A stretch of 50,893 nucleotides of DNA from Bacillota bacterium. GTDB lineage: Bacteria; Bacillota; Limnochordia; Darwinibacteriales; Darwinibacteriaceae. A model generated the notes under the pieces. It did not search any database and was not told the origin of the DNA. It saw only the letters and a program-made list of their open reading frames with translations. The position numbers and the translations under genes were made by a program. The DNA is taken from positions 1 through 50,893 of the forward strand of contig JAKOTU010000033.1 in NCBI GenBank assembly GCA_029776155.1, given 5' to 3'. Shown here piece after piece: positions 7,562 through 16,518 of this stretch (within the stretch, counting starts at the first letter, position 1; each line of letters begins with the position of its first letter).

Positions 7562-9631
7562 TTAGAAGATGGAGAAGAGGATAAACAGGCCGGCGGCCAG
7601 GGAGGAGACCAAGGAGACAACTGTGATCTGGGTGTTGAGGGATGGACCTGCAGTGTCCTTGAACGGGTCGCCCACCGTATCACCTACCACAGCAGCCTTA
7701 TGGGCGGCGGAACCTTTGCCGCCCAGGTTGCCCGCCTCCACATATTTTTTGGCATTATCCCAAAGCCCGCCAGAGTTGCTCATGAACAAGGCGATGAGCA
7801 GACCGCTGACGATGTTCCCAGCCAAAAAGCCGCCGCTCGCCTTCACCCCACCGATGAAGCCCACGGCCAAGGTGACCAAGATGGCCATGAGGCCCGCAGG
7901 AATCAGTTCACGGAGGGCACCCGTGGTAGCAATGTCGATGCAGCGGGCGTAGTCCGGTTTGGCCCGTCCTTCCTTGAGGCCGGGAATTTCCTCGAACTGC
8001 CGGTGGATTTCGGCCACCATCCGCTCCGCGTTGCGGTTCACGCCCAGCATGAGCAGGGCCGAGAACACGGCAGGAACGGCACTGCCCACAATCAGGCCGA
8101 AGAAGACCAGGGGATTCATAATGTCAAAGCCGGTGAGCAGTTCCAAGCCCCTAGCCTGTAGCACTTCATTGGCCTCGGATAGGAACGCGCCCAGCAGGGC
8201 GATTACGGTCAGACCTGCGGCACTGATGGCGAAGCCTTTGGTAATCGCCTTTACGGTGTTGCCCGCGCTGTCCAGTTCGTCAGTGCGGCGCAGTGCTTGA
8301 TCGCCCAGACCGGCCATCTCCACCAATCCCCTGGCGTTATCCACGATGGGCCCGTAGGCATCGTTGGAGATGATCATACCCACGATGGAGAGCATCCCCA
8401 CGGCGGCTATGGAAATGCCGAACAGGGCGTCGGTGATCCCGTTGGGGTCTACCCCATTGGTAATGAGAAATGCCCCCAAGGCGGATACCGCAATGCCGAT
8501 GAGGGCCGGGAAGACGCTCAGGAAACCATAGCTCATACCAGAGATCATGGTAAAGGCTGGTCCGGATTGGGATGCTGAGGCCACTTGTTGTACCGGCTTG
8601 CGCTGGTCGTTGGTGAAGTAGTCCGTGGCCATACCGATAATTACGCCCACGCCCAGTCCGAGCATGGCGGCTGCCCAGTAGCGCCAATCGAAGCCAAAGG
8701 CAGCGGTGGCGATGGCGGTGAGGGCCACAAACACACCCGTGGTAATGTACGTGAGTTTATTCAAAGCCGCTGTGGGGTCAGCCCCTTTGCTGATCCTAGC
8801 CACCAGCACTCCGATGATGGAGGACAGCAGCCCCAGTGAGGCGTAGCAGAAAACCATCTGGGTGAATCTGCCGATGCCCCGATCCAACGCCACAGCCAGA
8901 ACCACTGCTGCGGAAAGGGAGGCCACATGGGAGTCAAAGAGGTCGGCACCCATGCCGGCCACATCGCCCACGTTGTCTCCAACATTATCCGCGATTACTG
9001 CGGGGTTGCGGGGGTCGTCTTCGGGAATGCCCAACTCCACTTTACCTACCAGGTCGGCGGCAATGTCCGCTGTCTTAGTGAAGATTCCGCCGCCTGCTTT
9101 GGCAAACAGCGCCAGGGAGGATGCCCCGAAGCTGAAGCCCAAGGTCATGGCCACATCACCGGTGAGAATCATGATGCCGGTGACGCCCAGAAGGCTCGCA
9201 CCCACCACGGCCATGCCCATAACCGCACCGCCCCTAAAGCCGATCATAAACGATCTTTCCATGCTGTCCACGGCAGCCGTGGCGGTACGGGAATTGGCCA
9301 ACGTGGCGATACTCATACCGATTTTTCCAGCCAAGGCAGAGAACACGGAACCGGTGATGTAGGCCATGGCCATAATCACGTTGCGCTTTGGTTCTCCATG
9401 CCAGATGGGCTGGGGTAAAAAGAGCACAATAGCTGCTGCTGCTGCCGCAACGAAGTAGGCGAGGAGGCGGTACTCACGGGCCAGGAAAACGTTGGCCCCT
9501 TCCCGGATCAGTGTGCCGATCTCCTGCACTTGCTTGCTACCGGGGGCCTGTTTGCCGACCCAAAAGTAGAGCCAGGCAGCAGTGGCAAAAGCAAGCAGAG
9601 AAACCACAACGGATACCACAAACCAGTTCAT
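7562..9631 (-). CDS. hppA: Membrane-bound proton-translocating pyrophosphatase
   Basis: A 689-residue integral membrane pyrophosphatase, about 16 membrane spans, that couples PPi hydrolysis to ion pumping. Substrate and magnesium motifs are intact: DIAADLVGKVELGIPEDDPR, NPAVIADNVGDNVGDVAGMG, and near the C-terminus NSGGLWDNAKKY and GDTVGDPFKDTAGPS. At the residue pair that separates subfamilies it has GNTVKA; a lysine there (instead of alanine as in GNTTAA) marks potassium-independent enzymes, which pump protons in the characterised cases. In a fermenting anaerobe it would recover energy from PPi. No ribosome site stronger than GAGGGA is visible before the ATG. Stands alone, convergent with the gene to its left. 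Confidence 0.95.
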   Translation of the reverse strand: MNWFVVSVVVSLLAFATAAWLYFWVGKQAPGSKQVQEIGTLIREGANVFLAREYRLLAYFVAAAAAAIVLFLPQPIWHGEPKRNVIMAMAYITGSVFSALAGKIGMSIATLANSRTATAAVDSMERSFMIGFRGGAVMGMAVVGASLLGVTGIMILTGDVAMTLGFSFGASSLALFAKAGGGIFTKTADIAADLVGKVELGIPEDDPRNPAVIADNVGDNVGDVAGMGADLFDSHVASLSAAVVLAVALDRGIGRFTQMVFCYASLGLLSSIIGVLVARISKGADPTAALNKLTYITTGVFVALTAIATAAFGFDWRYWAAAMLGLGVGVIIGMATDYFTNDQRKPVQQVASASQSGPAFTMISGMSYGFLSVFPALIGIAVSALGAFLITNGVDPNGITDALFGISIAAVGMLSIVGMIISNDAYGPIVDNARGLVEMAGLGDQALRRTDELDSAGNTVKAITKGFAISAAGLTVIALLGAFLSEANEVLQARGLELLTGFDIMNPLVFFGLIVGSAVPAVFSALLMLGVNRNAERMVAEIHRQFEEIPGLKEGRAKPDYARCIDIATTGALRELIPAGLMAILVTLAVGFIGGVKASGGFLAGNIVSGLLIALFMSNSGGLWDNAKKYVEAGNLGGKGSAAHKAAVVGDTVGDPFKDTAGPSLNTQITVVSLVSSLAAGLFILFSIF

Positions 9632-9769
9632 ATCATTCCCTCCGTAAGATCATGTTGCGAAGACATCACTCGGATCGTGCCAAAACGCTGTGACACCATG
9701 ATCAACTGGCCGGATCTGCCTGTGTGCTATCCACTCATCCTGGGGCCTCATCTCTTTTCCGTGTAATGT

Positions 9770-9800
9770 CGGGTAAGTAGATGCAAACGCATATTACCCG
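9770..9800. repeat. Inverted repeat in hppA/pepT spacer
   Basis: Outer arms CGGGTAA and TTACCCG enclose inner arms ATGC and GCAT around AAAC. It lies 139 bases before the hppA start, in the 355-base divergent spacer, and could be an operator or the leader hairpin of hppA. Confidence 0.5.
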
Positions 9801-9835
9801 CAATTATTCACTTTCTACTCAAGTTCTGTTTACCC

Positions 9836-9869
9836 TGCAGCAAAATGTATTGGATTTTTGTTTGCTGCA
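9836..9869. repeat. Second inverted repeat in hppA/pepT spacer
   Basis: Perfect 9-bp arms TGCAGCAAA and TTTGCTGCA separated by 16 bases, 118 bases before the pepT start. No clear sigma-A promoter is recognised in this spacer on either strand; the rest of 9632-9986 shows nothing else I can name. Confidence 0.45.
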
Positions 9870-9986
9870 AGACGAAACGCCCGAGGCGTGCAACTACCGC
9901 GAAAAAATGACAGGGGGGCAGGTAAACCCCGGTTGGACTCGAAACATAACCTGAGCAGAATGCCCATGCCAAAAGGAGGAAGACTG

Positions 9987-11225
9987 ATGCGGGCATATGA
10001 GAGGTTGATCAAATACACGGCCTATCCGGCAGCGTCGGACAGTTCCAGCTCCAGCTGCCCCAGCACGCCAGAGCAGCTGGAATTCGCCCAGGTGTTGGTG
10101 GCCGAAATGCGCAGCCTGGGTATCCAAGATGCCCACGTAGATGAGCACGGTTACGTCTACGGGACCATTGAAGCGAACATTGAAAACTGGCAGGGCCCCA
10201 TCATCGGGTTCATTGCCCACATGGATACGGTGCGGGATGTGCCCTATGAGAACATCAAGCCCCGGCTGGTGAAAAGCTACGCTGGGGGAGATATCTTACT
10301 CAACGCCGAACAGCACATTGTACTCAGTCCCGCGGAGTTTCCCGTGCTCCAAGACTATGTTGGTCACGACTTAGTGGTGACCGACGGCACCACCCTTTTG
10401 GGGGCCGATAATCGGGCAGGCATTGCCGAAATTTTGACGATGGCCGAGATACTGCTCAGCGATGACAGCATCAAACACGGCACCATCAAAATCGCCTTTA
10501 CCCCTGATGAGGAGATTGGGCGGGGAGCGGAGCGGTTTGAGGTGGGGCACTTCGGGGCCGATTTTGCCTATACGGTAGATGGCGGAGCCTTCGGGGAAGT
10601 GGAATATGAAACGTTCAATGCGGCCACCGCCCGCATTACCGTCACGGGCCGCAACATCCATCCCGGGACGGCTAAGGACAAAATGAAGAACGCGGCGCTC
10701 ATTGCCATGGAATTTAACAGCCTGCTGCCCAGTGTGCAGCGGCCGGAACATACTGAGGGCTACGAGGGTTTTTATCACCTTATCTCCATGCAGGGGAGTG
10801 TGGAGCAAGCACAGCTGGTCTATATCATCCGGGACCACGATGCCCAGCTCTTCCAGGCCAAGAAAGAGCGGGTCAAGCGCATCGCCCAGTGGTTGAATGA
10901 AAACCACGGGCCAGGTACAGTTGGCGTAGAGCTGGTAGACAGTTACGCCAATATGCATGAGAAAATCAAGCCCCACTGGCATCTGATCGAAACAGCCTAC
11001 GAAGCGGTGCGGGAGGTGGGGGGAGTGCCTGTCAGTAAGCCCGTGCGGGGCGGCACCGATGGGGCACGCCTGTCCTTTATGGGACTACCCTGTCCCAACT
11101 TGGGCACGGGCAGCCACAACCACCATTCCAAGCTTGAATTTGCCTCCGTTCAAGCCATGGATGCTTGTGTTCAGGTACTGGTGAAAATCGCGGAGAAATA
11201 CGGGCGACGGCAACGCCCCAACTGA
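9987..11225 (+). CDS. pepT: Peptidase T (tripeptide aminopeptidase, M20B)
   Basis: A 412-residue cytosolic dizinc tripeptidase that removes N-terminal residues from tripeptides. Zinc ligands and catalytic residues are in their usual places: GFIAHMDTVRD, LLGADNRAGIAEI (bridging Asp), FTPDEEIGRGAE (catalytic Glu and ligand), VDGGAFGEVEYETFNAA, and the final LGTGSHNHHSKLEF histidine. The lid domain carries GRNIHPGTAKDKMKNA, specific to peptidase T. The start is the ATG after AAAAGGAGGA; a longer frame upstream has no ribosome site. Followed 14 bases later by an SDR gene, likely co-transcribed. Supplies free amino acids for Stickland-type fermentation, as an inference. Confidence 0.93.
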   Translation: MRAYERLIKYTAYPAASDSSSSSCPSTPEQLEFAQVLVAEMRSLGIQDAHVDEHGYVYGTIEANIENWQGPIIGFIAHMDTVRDVPYENIKPRLVKSYAGGDILLNAEQHIVLSPAEFPVLQDYVGHDLVVTDGTTLLGADNRAGIAEILTMAEILLSDDSIKHGTIKIAFTPDEEIGRGAERFEVGHFGADFAYTVDGGAFGEVEYETFNAATARITVTGRNIHPGTAKDKMKNAALIAMEFNSLLPSVQRPEHTEGYEGFYHLISMQGSVEQAQLVYIIRDHDAQLFQAKKERVKRIAQWLNENHGPGTVGVELVDSYANMHEKIKPHWHLIETAYEAVREVGGVPVSKPVRGGTDGARLSFMGLPCPNLGTGSHNHHSKLEFASVQAMDACVQVLVKIAEKYGRRQRPN

Positions 11226-11239
11226 GGAGTGCTCCTGCA

Positions 11240-12040
11240 GTGGAACGTGCAGACAGACTGAAAGGGAAGGTAGTGCTGATTACAGGTGCCACTGGCGGCT
11301 TGGGCGAGCAGATCGCCTATGCCGCGGCCAAGCGGGGAGCGAGGGTGGTGGTAACCGGAAGACGGCTGGACAGGCTCCAGGAGGTGCGCAGGAGGTGCCA
11401 GGAGCTGTCCGGCGAGCTCAGCCTCGCTTACCAGTTGGATGTGACTGACTTTGCACAGGTTAAGGAAGTGCTGGAGCAAGTGCGCCGGGAAGCAGGCCCA
11501 GTGCAGGTGCTGGTGAACAATGCGGGCTTCGGCCTTTTTGCAGAAGCTCTGGAGACGGATCAGGCCATTACGGAGGAGATGTTCAAGGTGAATGTGCTTA
11601 GCCTGATCAACCTGAGCCGGGAGGTTGCTCGGGAGATGCAGCAAGCTGGTGGAGGCCACATCATCAACATCGCTTCCCAGGCAGGAAAAACGGCCACGCC
11701 CAAGTCTGCGGTATATGCCGCGACCAAGTTTGCCGTGCGCGGTTATTCCAACGCCCTGCGCTTGGAGCTGTACCCCCATGGAATTGCCGTCACCACAGTA
11801 AATCCGGGCCCCATTCGCACCGATTTCTTCAGCAAGGCCGATGCAGACGGCTCCTATTTGGCCAAACTAGGCCGCTGGGTGCTGGATCCTGTGCGGGTGG
11901 CGGAGAAGATTGCCGACTGTATGCTCACGGGACGCAGAGAGCTCAACTTACCCAAGGCCATGGAACTGGCCTACAGGTTCTATGTGCTCTTTCCCCGGTT
12001 GGGCGATTTTCTGACCAGGAAGCTGTTTAACTGGAAGTGA
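11240..12040 (+). CDS. Short-chain dehydrogenase/reductase
   Basis: A 266-residue classical SDR. Rossmann glycine motif GATGGLGEQIA, NNAGFG in the cofactor domain, catalytic Ser in INIASQAG, and Tyr/Lys in AVYAATKFAV are all present, followed by NPGPIRTDFF. The arginine in VVTGRRLDRL after beta2 points to NADP(H) preference. The start is a GTG with GAGGAG 10 bases upstream, just after the pepT stop. The C-terminal extension FYVLFPRLGDFLTRKLFNWK is hydrophobic and could touch the membrane, as in YqjQ/DltE-like SDRs. Substrate not predictable. Confidence 0.88.
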   Translation: MERADRLKGKVVLITGATGGLGEQIAYAAAKRGARVVVTGRRLDRLQEVRRRCQELSGELSLAYQLDVTDFAQVKEVLEQVRREAGPVQVLVNNAGFGLFAEALETDQAITEEMFKVNVLSLINLSREVAREMQQAGGGHIINIASQAGKTATPKSAVYAATKFAVRGYSNALRLELYPHGIAVTTVNPGPIRTDFFSKADADGSYLAKLGRWVLDPVRVAEKIADCMLTGRRELNLPKAMELAYRFYVLFPRLGDFLTRKLFNWK

Positions 12041-12082
12041 GAAGAGGGACTTAACGCGATTTGTCTAGGGAGGAGTATACCC

Positions 12083-12466
12083 ATGAGCGAACCGCAAGGG
12101 CTGAGAATTGAACTCCATGCCATCGTGTTGGACTGCAGTGACGCCCATGAACTTGCCGACTTTTACGCCAAATTTCTAGGCTGGGAGAAGTATGTGGATC
12201 CCCAGGGTTGGGTATCTGTGGGCCTTAAGCCCCACACCCCCTTTCTGCTCTTTCAGGAGGAGCCCAACTACCGCCGGCCAGTGTGGCCCGATGAACCGGA
12301 GGAACAGCAGAAGAGCATTCACCTAGACTTTGTGGTCTCCGATCGGCAGGCGGCTGTTGAACACGCGGTTAAGTGCGGGGCCGTGGTGGCACCTGTCCAG
12401 TTTTCCCAGGATTGGGTGGTGCTCCTTGACCCCGCGGGGCATCCCTTCTGTTTGGTACAAATGTGA
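12083..12466 (+). CDS. VOC superfamily protein (Glyoxalase_6-like)
   Basis: A 127-residue one-unit vicinal-oxygen-chelate protein. The family's beta-alpha-beta-beta-beta halves are visible: IVLDCSDAHELADFYAKFLG at the N-terminus with a tryptophan-rich turn, then KSIHLDFVVSDRQAAVEHAV, and the closing LLDPAGHPFCLVQ typical of Glyoxalase_6. The usual metal-binding His/Glu set is only partly visible. ATG after GGGAGGAG. Third gene behind pepT, 42 bases after the SDR stop. Probably an uncharacterised lyase, dioxygenase or small-molecule binding protein. Confidence 0.78.
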   Translation: MSEPQGLRIELHAIVLDCSDAHELADFYAKFLGWEKYVDPQGWVSVGLKPHTPFLLFQEEPNYRRPVWPDEPEEQQKSIHLDFVVSDRQAAVEHAVKCGAVVAPVQFSQDWVVLLDPAGHPFCLVQM

Positions 12467-12476
12467 ATTTCGTAAC

Positions 12477-12505
12477 TTGACGCGGGCTGTCTGGTGCGCT
12501 ATACT
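12477..12505 (+). promoter_or_regulatory. Sigma-A promoter of the FMN riboswitch/ribU unit
   Basis: TTGACG and TATACT with exactly 17 bases between, placing transcription start near 12512, just ahead of the riboswitch. Confidence 0.8.
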
Positions 12506-12528
12506 GAAGGTGAAAACTGCATACTGAA

Positions 12529-12646
12529 ATTCTTCGGGGCAGGGTGAAATTCCCGACCGGCGGTGAAAGTCCGCGAGCGATCAGTTACTGATTGCCGATT
12601 CGGTGAAATTCCGAAACCGACAGTATAGTCTGGAAGGGAGAAGAAT
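12529..12646 (+). promoter_or_regulatory. FMN riboswitch (RFN element)
   Basis: All conserved blocks of the FMN aptamer are present in order: TTCTTCGGGGCAGGGTGAAA, TTCCCGACCGGCGGT, AAAGTCCGCGAGC, a variable hairpin, GATTCGGTGAAATTCCG, AAACCGACAGTATAGTCTGG and the closing GGGAGAAGAA that pairs with the 5' TTCTTC. It is followed by a GGTAAC/GTTACC hairpin and a terminator, then ribU. This fits transcriptional repression of riboflavin uptake by FMN. Confidence 0.96.
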
Positions 12647-12674
12647 TAGGTAACAGCGCGTGGTTACCTTCACT

Positions 12675-12703
12675 GCAACCTGAAGAATTTCAGGTTGCTT
12701 TTT
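12675..12703 (+). terminator. Riboswitch expression-platform terminator
   Basis: Arms GCAACCTGAA and TTCAGGTTGC around a four-base loop (GAAT), then five Ts. The alternative hairpin GGTAAC/GTTACC (12649-12668) lies just upstream. FMN binding is expected to favour the terminator. Confidence 0.85.
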
Positions 12704-12736
12704 CGTGTTAGTATTCACGAAGTGAGGGATAAGACC

Positions 12737-13351
12737 ATGATCCAAAACCCTAGTCAGTCTAAAAGCATGTTTGCCACAAGTTCCATGGTGAAAATGGGCA
12801 TGCTGGCCGCCATCGGTGTCGTACTTATGCTCCTGGATTTTCCACTACCCGTTTTTCCCAGTTTCTTGAAAATCGATCTCAGTGATGTTCCGGCGGTGAT
12901 CGGTGCTTTCACCATGGGCCCAGCCGCGGGCGTCATGGTCGAGCTGCTGAAAAACCTGCTCAAACTGATCGTGGGCAGCAACACAGGCGGCGTAGGAGAG
13001 CTGGCCAACTTCCTGGTGGGGGCAGGTTACGTCCTCCCTTTGGCCCTGGTTTACCAGAAGTGGCCTAACCGGATTGGGGTGCTCTGCGGCTCGGTCGCTG
13101 CCACAGTGGGAGCGGCCATCCTGGCTGGAGTGCTCAACTATTTCATCTTCGTTCCCGCTTATGCCGCGGTAATGGGCCTGTCTGTGGATGCCTTTGTGCA
13201 GGCGGCTGCCAAGGTGAATGCCGCGGTGGTGGATCTGCGGACTATGGTTGTGTTCGCCATTGTGCCCTTCAACTTGGTAAAAGGCGTGATCATTGCGGTG
13301 GCTTCCCTGGTTCTGTACCGGGTGCTGCGCCCGCTTTGGCAGAGATTTTAA
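12737..13351 (+). CDS. ribU: Riboflavin ECF transporter S component RibU
   Basis: A 204-residue membrane protein with about six hydrophobic helices, the substrate-binding S component of an energy-coupling factor importer for riboflavin. Family features: MVKMGMLAAIGVVLMLLDFP, then FPSFLKIDLSDVPAVIGAFT and GPAAGVMVELLKNLLKL, which are close to the RibU consensus, followed by a conserved GELANFLVGAG segment. FMN riboswitch control confirms the substrate. ATG start after GTGAGGGA; a longer frame would begin inside the terminator hairpin. The shared ECF energising module (EcfA, EcfA', EcfT) is not in the window. Confidence 0.93.
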   Translation: MIQNPSQSKSMFATSSMVKMGMLAAIGVVLMLLDFPLPVFPSFLKIDLSDVPAVIGAFTMGPAAGVMVELLKNLLKLIVGSNTGGVGELANFLVGAGYVLPLALVYQKWPNRIGVLCGSVAATVGAAILAGVLNYFIFVPAYAAVMGLSVDAFVQAAAKVNAAVVDLRTMVVFAIVPFNLVKGVIIAVASLVLYRVLRPLWQRF

Positions 13352-13393
13352 GACTCCCCGCCTGCTTTGTTTGGTGGGAAAAACAGGATAAAG

Positions 13394-13430
13394 ATCGCCC
13401 CGTGCCTAATCAACAGGTACGGGGTGATTT
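13394..13430 (+). terminator. Hairpin after ribU
   Basis: 14-bp arms ATCGCCCCGTGCCT and AGGTACGGGGTGAT with one G-T pair, loop AATCAAC, then TTG. U-tract weak; probable terminator. Confidence 0.55.
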
Positions 13431-13528
13431 GATCACAGGAGCCTGACAGCCTCGGCGCGGTACCCTGGCAGGTAAACAGGCCATATTCTCGAAACAAGCA
13501 AGGACAAAAGACTTGGGGGGAAGCTGTC

Positions 13529-14084
13529 ATGGCGCACTTGTACGGTAAGAAAGTGATGCTCAGGGAGTATCGTGAAACTGATTTCGAACACATCCGAGCG
13601 TGGGTGAACAACCCGAGGATCACCCGGCACTTATCGGACATCTTCCTCTATCCCCACTCAGAACAGCAGACCAGAAAATTCATGGAAATGGGCTAGTTCC
13701 TCGGACTGGAAGGGTTTCGTCATCGCCCGGGCCGGTACCCAAGAGTATCTGGGTCAGATCGATTTTGTAAAACTGGATCTGAAAAACGGCTGGGGAGAGC
13801 TGGGCATAGTGATCGGCAGCGAGGAAAACCACGGCAAGGGCTACGGTACGGAAGCCCTGGAGCTGTTTTGCTCCTTTGCCTTTAACGAACTGCGCCTCAA
13901 TCGGGTTGAACTAGTGTGCTGGGAGTTTAACACGAAAGCGCGCCGGGTGTACGAGAAAGTGGGCTTCGTGCAGGAGGGTGCGCGGCGCAAGAAGCGCTTC
14001 CGGGACGGTACCTATCACGATGAAATCTGCTACGGATTACTCAAGGAAGAATGGGAGAGCCGCCAGCACAAACAGGAGATCTAA
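13529..14084 (+). pseudogene. Frameshifted GNAT acetyltransferase
   Basis: An acetyltransferase split between two frames. Frame one starts at ATG 13529 behind GGGGGGAAG and reads MAHLYGKKVMLREYRETDFE, as in Acetyltransf_3 proteins, then stops at TAG 13694. The rest of the family, from SSSDWKGFVIARAG through the acetyl-CoA loop SEENHGKGYGTEALELF and NTKARRVYEKVGFVQEGARR, lies in another frame to 14084. Removing one G from the GGG at 13690-13692 joins the frames with no other damage. It may be a recent inactivating mutation or a sequencing error; the C-terminal half has no good independent start. Lies between ribU and the GH3 gene. Confidence 0.8.
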
Positions 14085-14096
14085 AGGGGTGGTGCT

Positions 14097-16514
14097 GTGG
14101 ATATCAACAAGCTTCTGGAAGACTTGACGAGAGACGAGAAAATCGCTCTGGTCTCCGGCTCTGATCAGTGGCATACCACTCCCGTGCCCCGGCTGGGGAT
14201 CCCCGCGATTATGCTTGCCGATGGTCCCCACGGTCTGCGCAAACAGGAGCTCAGCGGGGATAACTTGGGGCTTGGCGACAGCGTCCCAGCCACCTGCTTT
14301 CCACCCGCCGCGACCTGCGCCAACAGCTGGGATCGGGAGCTGCTCCGGGCCATGGGGGAAGCCCTGGGTGTGGAAGCACGGCACCAGGGGGTGGCGGTGG
14401 TGTTGGGGCCGGGGGTGAACATCAAGCGTTCTCCCCTTTGTGGCCGCAACTTCGAGTATTTTTCCGAAGACCCTTATCTCACAGGGGAGCTGGCGGCGGC
14501 CTGGATTCAGGGCCTGCAGTCCCAGGGGGTGGGGGCGTGTCTGAAACACTTCGCGGCCAACAATCAAGAGAAGTGGCGAATGGTGAACGATTCCCTCGTG
14601 GATGAGCGGGCCCTGCGGGAAATCTACTTGGCCGCCTTTGAGCGGGCAGTAAAAGCGGCGCAGCCCTGGACCGTGATGGCCGCTTACAACAAGGTCAACG
14701 GCACCTATGCCTGTGAGCATAAGGCTCTCCTGGATGATGTTCTGCGCCGGGAGTGGGGCTTTCAAGGGGCGGTGATCTCGGACTGGGGGGCAGTTAACGA
14801 TCCCAGCCTCAGTGTGCAGGCGGGTTTGGATTTGGAGATGCCCGCCTCCCATGGGATCAGTGCTGCCCAGCTCCGCCAAGATCTGGTCACGGGGCGCCTG
14901 ACTGAAGCCGCGCTCACCAAGTCGGTGCGCCGGGTGTTGGAGCTGGTGGCCAAGGCTGCTGCTCAGTCCCAGAGCCACTCTCAGGTCGTAGACTGGGAAG
15001 CCCACCATGCCCTGGCCAAGAAGATCGCCACCGAGTCTGCCGTGCTGTTGAAAAACGCAGGGGATCTCCTGCCCCTGCGGCCTAGCCAAAGAATCGCGTT
15101 GGTGGGGGAATTTGCCCGTCAGCCCCGCTACCAGGGGTCAGGCAGTTCCTTGGTCAAGCCCATTAAGTTGGAAACGGTGCTCGATGGGCTCAAGGAGGCT
15201 GGGGTAGAGTTCAGCTTTACCCCGGGCTATCGGCTGGACAGTGCAGAACTCGATGAAGTGCTGTTGGAGGAGGCCTGCCAAGCGGCGGAAAAGGCGGATG
15301 TGGTCGTGGTCTGCGCCGGCTTAACCCCCGCCTACGAATCGGAAGGTTATGACCGCACCCACCTCAAGTTGCCTGCCAACCATGATGCCCTGATTGCACG
15401 GGTCGCGGCAGTGAATCCCAAGGTGGTGGTAGTGCTCTCCGCAGGGGCACCGGTGGCCATGCCCTGGCTGGATCAGGTCTCGGCGGTACTGCATACCTAC
15501 TTGGGCGGCCAAGCGGGGGGCGGGGCAGTGGTGGATCTCCTGCTGGGCAGGGCAAATCCTTCAGGCAAACTCGCGGAAACCTATCCCCTAAGCTGGCAGG
15601 ACAATCCCGCCTCCCAGTTCTTCGCCTCTGACCGGGACCAGACGGAGTACCGGGAGAGTATTTTCGTGGGTTACCGTTACTACGATGCTGCGGAAAAGGA
15701 AGTGCTGTTCCCCTTTGGCTATGGCTTGAGCTATACCCAGTTCAGCTATGGGCAGCTCCAGCTTTCAGCGTCCAGGTTGCGGGATACGGACAATCTGGTT
15801 GTGCGCTGCCGAGTGAAAAACGTGGGGAGGCACAGCGGCGCCGAGATCGTCCAGCTGTATGTAGCCAAACTGGACTCCCCACTCTTTAGGGCTCCCCAGG
15901 AGCTGAAGGGTTTTGCTAAGGTACACCTGGAGCCAGGGGAAGAGCGGGAGGTGGAGTTTACCCTCGACCCCAGGGCCTTTGCCTATTACAATGTGGAAAT
16001 TAAAGACTGGCATGTGGAAGAGGGCAGCTATGAGATCCGCCTGGGCGCTTCGTCCCGGGACATCCGCCTGAGGGAACGGGTCTATGTGGAGAGCACCAAG
16101 CCAGGTGTTCAGGTCCCCGATTACCGCAGGTCCGCCCCCTGCTACTACAAGCTGCAGGATCCGGGCCTGACCTTGCAGCGGGAACACTTTGCAGCAGTGT
16201 ATGGCCGGCCCTTTCCCCGGTCCGAGCCTGCCCAGCGATTCCAGGAGAACTCCACCTTGGAGGATCTCCAGACCACGTTTCTAGGCCGCCAGGTGCTCAA
16301 GTACGCGCGGCGGGCTTTGTGGAAAGAAGCGGGGGTGACCAACCCGGCAGACCCCAGATGGTTGATGACCTGGACCATGGTGCGGGAAATGCCCTTAAGA
16401 TCTTTGGCCGCTTTGAGCGGCGGACGCATTGCCAAAAGTTCTGTGCAGGGACTCATTGCCTGGGCCAATGGGGAAAGGCTGAAGGCACTGCGCCATTGGC
16501 TGTTCAGGAAGTAA
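14097..16514 (+). CDS. Glycoside hydrolase family 3 beta-glucosidase
   Basis: An 805-residue GH3 enzyme hydrolysing beta-linked glucosides or xylosides. Domain order: (alpha/beta)8 barrel (residues 1-280) with LADGPHGLRKQ, VLGPGVNIKRSPLCGRNFEY, the CLKHFAANNQE active-site region and the nucleophile Asp in GAVISDWGAVN; alpha/beta sandwich domain (about 300-530) with KNAGDLLPL; fibronectin-III-like domain near 570-660 (FGYGLSYTQFSY, GAEIVQLYV). About 110 further residues at the C-terminus are not typical of the core family. No signal peptide, so it acts in the cytoplasm on imported oligosaccharides. GTG start behind AGGGGTGG, 12 bases after the broken GNAT gene. Confidence 0.92.
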   Translation: MDINKLLEDLTRDEKIALVSGSDQWHTTPVPRLGIPAIMLADGPHGLRKQELSGDNLGLGDSVPATCFPPAATCANSWDRELLRAMGEALGVEARHQGVAVVLGPGVNIKRSPLCGRNFEYFSEDPYLTGELAAAWIQGLQSQGVGACLKHFAANNQEKWRMVNDSLVDERALREIYLAAFERAVKAAQPWTVMAAYNKVNGTYACEHKALLDDVLRREWGFQGAVISDWGAVNDPSLSVQAGLDLEMPASHGISAAQLRQDLVTGRLTEAALTKSVRRVLELVAKAAAQSQSHSQVVDWEAHHALAKKIATESAVLLKNAGDLLPLRPSQRIALVGEFARQPRYQGSGSSLVKPIKLETVLDGLKEAGVEFSFTPGYRLDSAELDEVLLEEACQAAEKADVVVVCAGLTPAYESEGYDRTHLKLPANHDALIARVAAVNPKVVVVLSAGAPVAMPWLDQVSAVLHTYLGGQAGGGAVVDLLLGRANPSGKLAETYPLSWQDNPASQFFASDRDQTEYRESIFVGYRYYDAAEKEVLFPFGYGLSYTQFSYGQLQLSASRLRDTDNLVVRCRVKNVGRHSGAEIVQLYVAKLDSPLFRAPQELKGFAKVHLEPGEEREVEFTLDPRAFAYYNVEIKDWHVEEGSYEIRLGASSRDIRLRERVYVESTKPGVQVPDYRRSAPCYYKLQDPGLTLQREHFAAVYGRPFPRSEPAQRFQENSTLEDLQTTFLGRQVLKYARRALWKEAGVTNPADPRWLMTWTMVREMPLRSLAALSGGRIAKSSVQGLIAWANGERLKALRHWLFRK

Positions 16515-16518
16515 GCAG

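Noticed and set aside
7569..9418. Long plus-strand open frames across hppA, and similar antisense frames across the grd genes and nifJ
   Set aside because: They mirror the codon structure of well-identified genes in this GC-rich DNA, lack ribosome sites, and resemble no protein.
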